The position numbers were made by a program, and so were the translations under genes. From Candidatus Tayloriibacteriota bacterium (GTDB lineage Bacteria; Patescibacteriota; Minisyncoccia; Phycocordibacterales; PALSA-1337): a stretch of 6,935 bases of DNA. Of this stretch, positions 5,292 to 6,935 are shown piece after piece; within the stretch, counting starts at the first letter, position 1, and each line of letters starts with the position of its first letter. The stretch covers positions 1 through 6,935 of the forward strand of contig JAPLZI010000045.1 in assembly GCA_026395095.1 (NCBI GenBank), in the 5' to 3' direction. Below the pieces are notes generated by a model. That model had not been told where the DNA came from. It did not search any database and saw only the letters and a program-made list of their open reading frames with translations.

Positions 5292-5639
5292 TTATTTCTT
5301 TGGTGCGGCTTCGGCGGCGGCCTTGGCGGCTTGTGCAGAAGCGACTTCAGCTTCCTTGGCCTTCATCTCTATCTCCTTTTGCATCTTACCTCCGTGGCGG
5401 AGGAACTTGCGCGTAGGCGAAAATTCACCGAGGCGGTGTCCTACCATATCCTCGGTTACCAATACATCTAGATGGAGTCGGCCGTTATATACTCCAAAAG
5501 TAAATCCCACCATTTCCGGCGAGATTTGTGAACGGCGTGACCAAGTTTTTATAGTACCCGTCTGCGCAGGCTTTTTGCCAGCGATTTTTTTGAGGAGTGA
5601 TTCCTCTATGAACGGGCCTTTGGATAGTGATCTTGACAT
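5292..5639 (-). CDS. rpsS: 30S ribosomal protein S19 with Ala/Lys-rich C-terminal extension
   Basis: S19 (uS19) sits in the 30S head next to S13 and near the A-site finger. The 115-residue product starts with the conserved MSRSLSKGPFIEESLLKKI and has TIKTWSRRSQISPEMVGFTF (29-48), then the VYNGRLHLDVLVTEDMVGHR segment and GEFSPTRKFLRHGG (71-84). Family members usually stop at about 88-93 residues. Here about 25-30 further residues, rich in Ala, Lys and Glu, are predicted helical. It is the first gene of this operon. In most bacteria rplB precedes it, but here a divergent promoter region does. A leader of about 42 nt with a hairpin at its 5' end is predicted. Confidence 0.98.
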   Translation of the reverse strand: MSRSLSKGPFIEESLLKKIAGKKPAQTGTIKTWSRRSQISPEMVGFTFGVYNGRLHLDVLVTEDMVGHRLGEFSPTRKFLRHGGKMQKEIEMKAKEAEVASAQAAKAAAEAAPKK

Positions 5640-5665
5640 GTTGGGTAGATATACAGAAGAAAATT

Positions 5666-5681
5666 AGCTCAAGAAGAGCTT
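5666..5681 (-). promoter_or_regulatory. Start-site hairpin of the rpsS transcript
   Basis: AGCTC (5666-5670) and GAGCT (5676-5680) are inverted arms around 5 nt, located at about +1 to +16 of the predicted rpsS mRNA, followed by AATTTT. On the plus strand the 16-mer AGCTCAAGAAGAGCTT is repeated with one mismatch at 5776-5791. It could be a 5' stabilising stem or an operator overlapping the start site. Confidence 0.55.
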
Positions 5682-5687
5682 GCGAGC

Positions 5688-5716
5688 ATAGTAGCAGAGC
5701 CATATTTTTAAGTCAA
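5688..5716 (-). promoter_or_regulatory. Sigma70-type promoter of the rpsS operon
   Basis: On the minus strand, -35 TTGACT (5716-5711), a 17-nt A/T-rich spacer and -10 TACTAT (5693-5688) predict a start near 5681, about 42 nt before the rpsS ATG. It is the only clear minus-strand promoter found for the ribosomal genes. Confidence 0.75.
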
Positions 5717-5733
5717 TGATTAGAGGTAGGCAC

Positions 5734-5762
5734 TTGACAAGTGGGTATGCTTGTGCTAGTAT
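5734..5762 (+). promoter_or_regulatory. Sigma70-type promoter of the divergent secreted-protein genes
   Basis: A perfect -35 TTGACA (5734-5739), a 17-nt spacer and -10 TAGTAT (5757-5762) predict a start near 5769. It is back-to-back with the rpsS promoter; the two -35 boxes are 17 nt apart, so regulation or supercoiling could be shared. Confidence 0.75.
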
Positions 5763-5774
5763 CATTGGCGTACG

Positions 5775-5796
5775 AAGCTCAACAAGAGCTTTTTTA
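5775..5796 (+). promoter_or_regulatory. Start-site hairpin with T tract in the divergent transcript
   Basis: AAGCTC (5775-5780) and GAGCTT (5786-5791) pair around AACAA, and the last arm runs into a tract of six to seven T. It looks like a small intrinsic terminator, but it begins only about 6 nt after the predicted start. It would therefore be an early attenuator, a 5' protective stem, or DNA read as an operator. Its core matches 5666-5681 in 15 of 16 positions. Confidence 0.5.
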
Positions 5797-5817
5797 GTTC
5801 ATTGAAAACTCGTGTGA

Positions 5818-5842
5818 AATTCAGGGCATTTCGCCCAGAATT
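5818..5842 (+). promoter_or_regulatory. Second leader hairpin upstream of the small membrane peptide gene
   Basis: AATTC-A-GGGC (5818-5827) pairs with GCCC-A-GAATT (5833-5842) around ATTTC, with a single A/A mismatch. The stem lies mid-leader, 35 nt before the ATG at 5877, and a short T run follows at about 5849-5853. It may be a leader regulatory element. Confidence 0.4.
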
Positions 5843-5876
5843 AAGCCGTTTTTCGTTGGACTATCCTATTCCTCCC

Positions 5877-6020
5877 ATGAAGACAACCCTGTTAGTCATC
5901 GTCGCAGTGGCCATCTGTGCCACCGTGCTTTATACGAATCGGAACATTCCGCCGGTGCCAAAAACGCCGGATAACGTCACCACCCTGCAAGTCAGGGCCA
6001 AGGTCAGTCTCCCCAAATAA
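5877..6020 (+). CDS. Small single-pass membrane peptide, unknown
   Basis: This 47-residue product starts MKTTLLVIVAVAICATVLYT, one hydrophobic segment (about 4-19), followed by a polar tail, NRNIPPVPKTPDNVTTLQ and a basic end (VRAKVSLPK). It could be a membrane-anchored peptide or an uncleaved signal. The ATG at 5877 is preferred because it puts the hydrophobic segment at the N-terminus. A TTG at 5802 in the same frame would add 25 residues, but these overlap the leader hairpin. Neither start has an SD sequence. It is the first gene after the divergent promoter, and the large secreted protein begins 62 nt after its stop. No family is recognised. It may be a real small protein or only leader sequence of the next gene. 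Confidence 0.5.
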   Translation: MKTTLLVIVAVAICATVLYTNRNIPPVPKTPDNVTTLQVRAKVSLPK

Positions 6021-6082
6021 CTCAACGTCAGACAACCAACAACGATAGTCAACCAGGAACGCACTTCAATGTGCACTCAACA

Positions 6083-6935
6083 ATGAAAACGTATAGAATG
6101 CTCAGTCTCGCGCTCGGCCTCATCGCCGGCGCTTCGGTCATCATCGCCCAGACAATCCCAACCCCAGTCGTGCCCGTCACGTCAGTCGTCGTTGCACCCG
6201 TCACACCAGTCGTCGTCGCGCCCGTGCCGACGACAACTTCCGTCACGCCTGTACCGGCGACAAGAATCCAGGCGAGCATCTCCCTCAACGCAGCGTCGCC
6301 CGGTGCCGCCACGCTTGTGGCCACCGATACGACCTATGGTCAGTATCTCGGCATGCCGGTCTTGGTCTTCGATGTGAAGGCGACGGGAGACACCCTCCAC
6401 CTCCGCACAGTTACGGTCAACATGGCCGTGAGCGGAGTAGGGTCAGTCGGAGCCGCCTACCTCTTCCAGGGAAGCGCTCAGATTGCCTCGGCTTCAGTCA
6501 CAGCCGGTGTGGCTACGTTCGCCAACATCACCAACGGAACAGCAGGTGCAACCAGTCCGGTTAACACCACTCTTCCTTACATGATTAAAGTTGATGTGAC
6601 TGGCGTCAGCAGTTATATAATAGTCACTGCATCAACGGGCACTACGCAAACGATCTTGTCTTCGATCGACGCGACCGTTTCCGTTAGTGGTTCCGCTCAA
6701 GGCAATAGCCTGACAGTGATAAACAAGGGACCAATGGTTACCAGCGTCGGAACGCCGACGATCACAATGACCAATATCACACCAGGACCAGCCACCGTTC
6801 CGACAGTGGCATACATGGCCACCTTCAATGTGAATGTACAGGCTGTCGGCACCGACGTTTTTATCGGTCTCCCGGCGGCAAGTTTCCCGGCGATTTCGTT
6901 GACATCATTCACCATCGTCAAAAATGGTGCCCCCG
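6083..6935 (+). CDS. Large secreted beta-sandwich surface protein, 3' end beyond the window
   Basis: The frame is open from the ATG at 6083 to the window end (284 codons plus one base). MKTYRMLSLALGLIAGASVI then IAQ is a good signal peptide, with likely cleavage after Ala22. Residues about 24-60 form a Pro/Thr/Val linker that includes two PVT[SP]VVVA units. From about residue 62 the sequence is rich in Val, Thr, Ser, Gly and Ala, poor in charge, and looks like successive beta-sandwich domains. One contains LGMPVLVFDVKATGDTLHLR, then SVGAAYLFQGSAQIASASVT and a KVDVTGV strand. No Cys is present in the visible part. From memory such domains are common in long Parcubacteria surface proteins. An S-layer or adhesin role is inference only. 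No SD precedes the ATG; a small GCAC/GTGC stem lies at 6061-6074. Confidence 0.85.
   Translation, partial: MKTYRMLSLALGLIAGASVIIAQTIPTPVVPVTSVVVAPVTPVVVAPVPTTTSVTPVPATRIQASISLNAASPGAATLVATDTTYGQYLGMPVLVFDVKATGDTLHLRTVTVNMAVSGVGSVGAAYLFQGSAQIASASVTAGVATFANITNGTAGATSPVNTTLPYMIKVDVTGVSSYIIVTASTGTTQTILSSIDATVSVSGSAQGNSLTVINKGPMVTSVGTPTITMTNITPGPATVPTVAYMATFNVNVQAVGTDVFIGLPAASFPAISLTSFTIVKNGAP
6173..6220 (+). repeat. Two tandem 24-nt units in the Pro/Thr/Val linker
   Basis: Units 6173-6196 and 6197-6220 match at 20 of 24 positions and encode PVTSVVVA and PVTPVVVA. The unit degenerates afterwards (PVPTTTS...). Such in-frame repeats often change in number by slippage, which would alter the length of the linker after the signal peptide. 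Confidence 0.75.

Overview
The window is about 6.9 kb of bacterial DNA dominated by a compact ribosomal-protein operon on the minus strand. Read in transcription order (right to left) it is rpsS-rplV-rpsC-rplP-rpmC-rpsQ-rplN-rplX-rplE, then, after a 1.47-kb interruption, a broken rpsN and an intact rpsH. The short zinc-ribbon type of S14, the Lys-rich or Ala-rich tails on S19, L22 and L24, the near absence of Shine-Dalgarno sequences, and the large Thr/Val-rich secreted beta protein at the right edge together suggest a Patescibacteria/CPR genome, most likely Parcubacteria-like. This is an inference from protein style, not from a search. The standard genetic code fits every gene.

Layout. Positions 1-610 hold rpsH and a damaged rpsN. 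Positions 611-2010 interrupt the conserved rplE-rpsN junction with a self-contained plus-strand unit: near-consensus sigma70-type promoter, SD sequence, a secreted protein ending in a PEP-CTERM sorting signal (884-1528), and an intrinsic terminator. Behind it lie a 28-nt perfect palindrome and a minus-strand terminator that closes the rplE operon. Positions 2078-5639 are nine tightly packed ribosomal genes (gaps 1-21 nt). Positions 5640-5876 are a divergent promoter region: two strong promoters fire outward, and each transcript begins at a nearly identical AGCTC-N5-GAGCT hairpin. Positions 5877-6935 carry, on the plus strand, a tiny membrane peptide and the start of a large secreted protein cut by the window end.

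How it fits together. The usual S10-spc supercluster is broken at two places, upstream of rpsS (no rplB) and between rplE and rpsN. Each break carries plus-strand genes for exported proteins behind strong promoters. The most striking single observation is rpsN: both halves of S14 are recognisable, but 29 nt appear to have been lost between two copies of GCGCGG. This removes the first zinc CxxC and shifts the frame, so an intact copy must exist elsewhere or the assembly is wrong here. No wholly new molecular system is demonstrated. The broken rpsN, the PEP-CTERM cassette and the paired start-site hairpins deserve follow-up.
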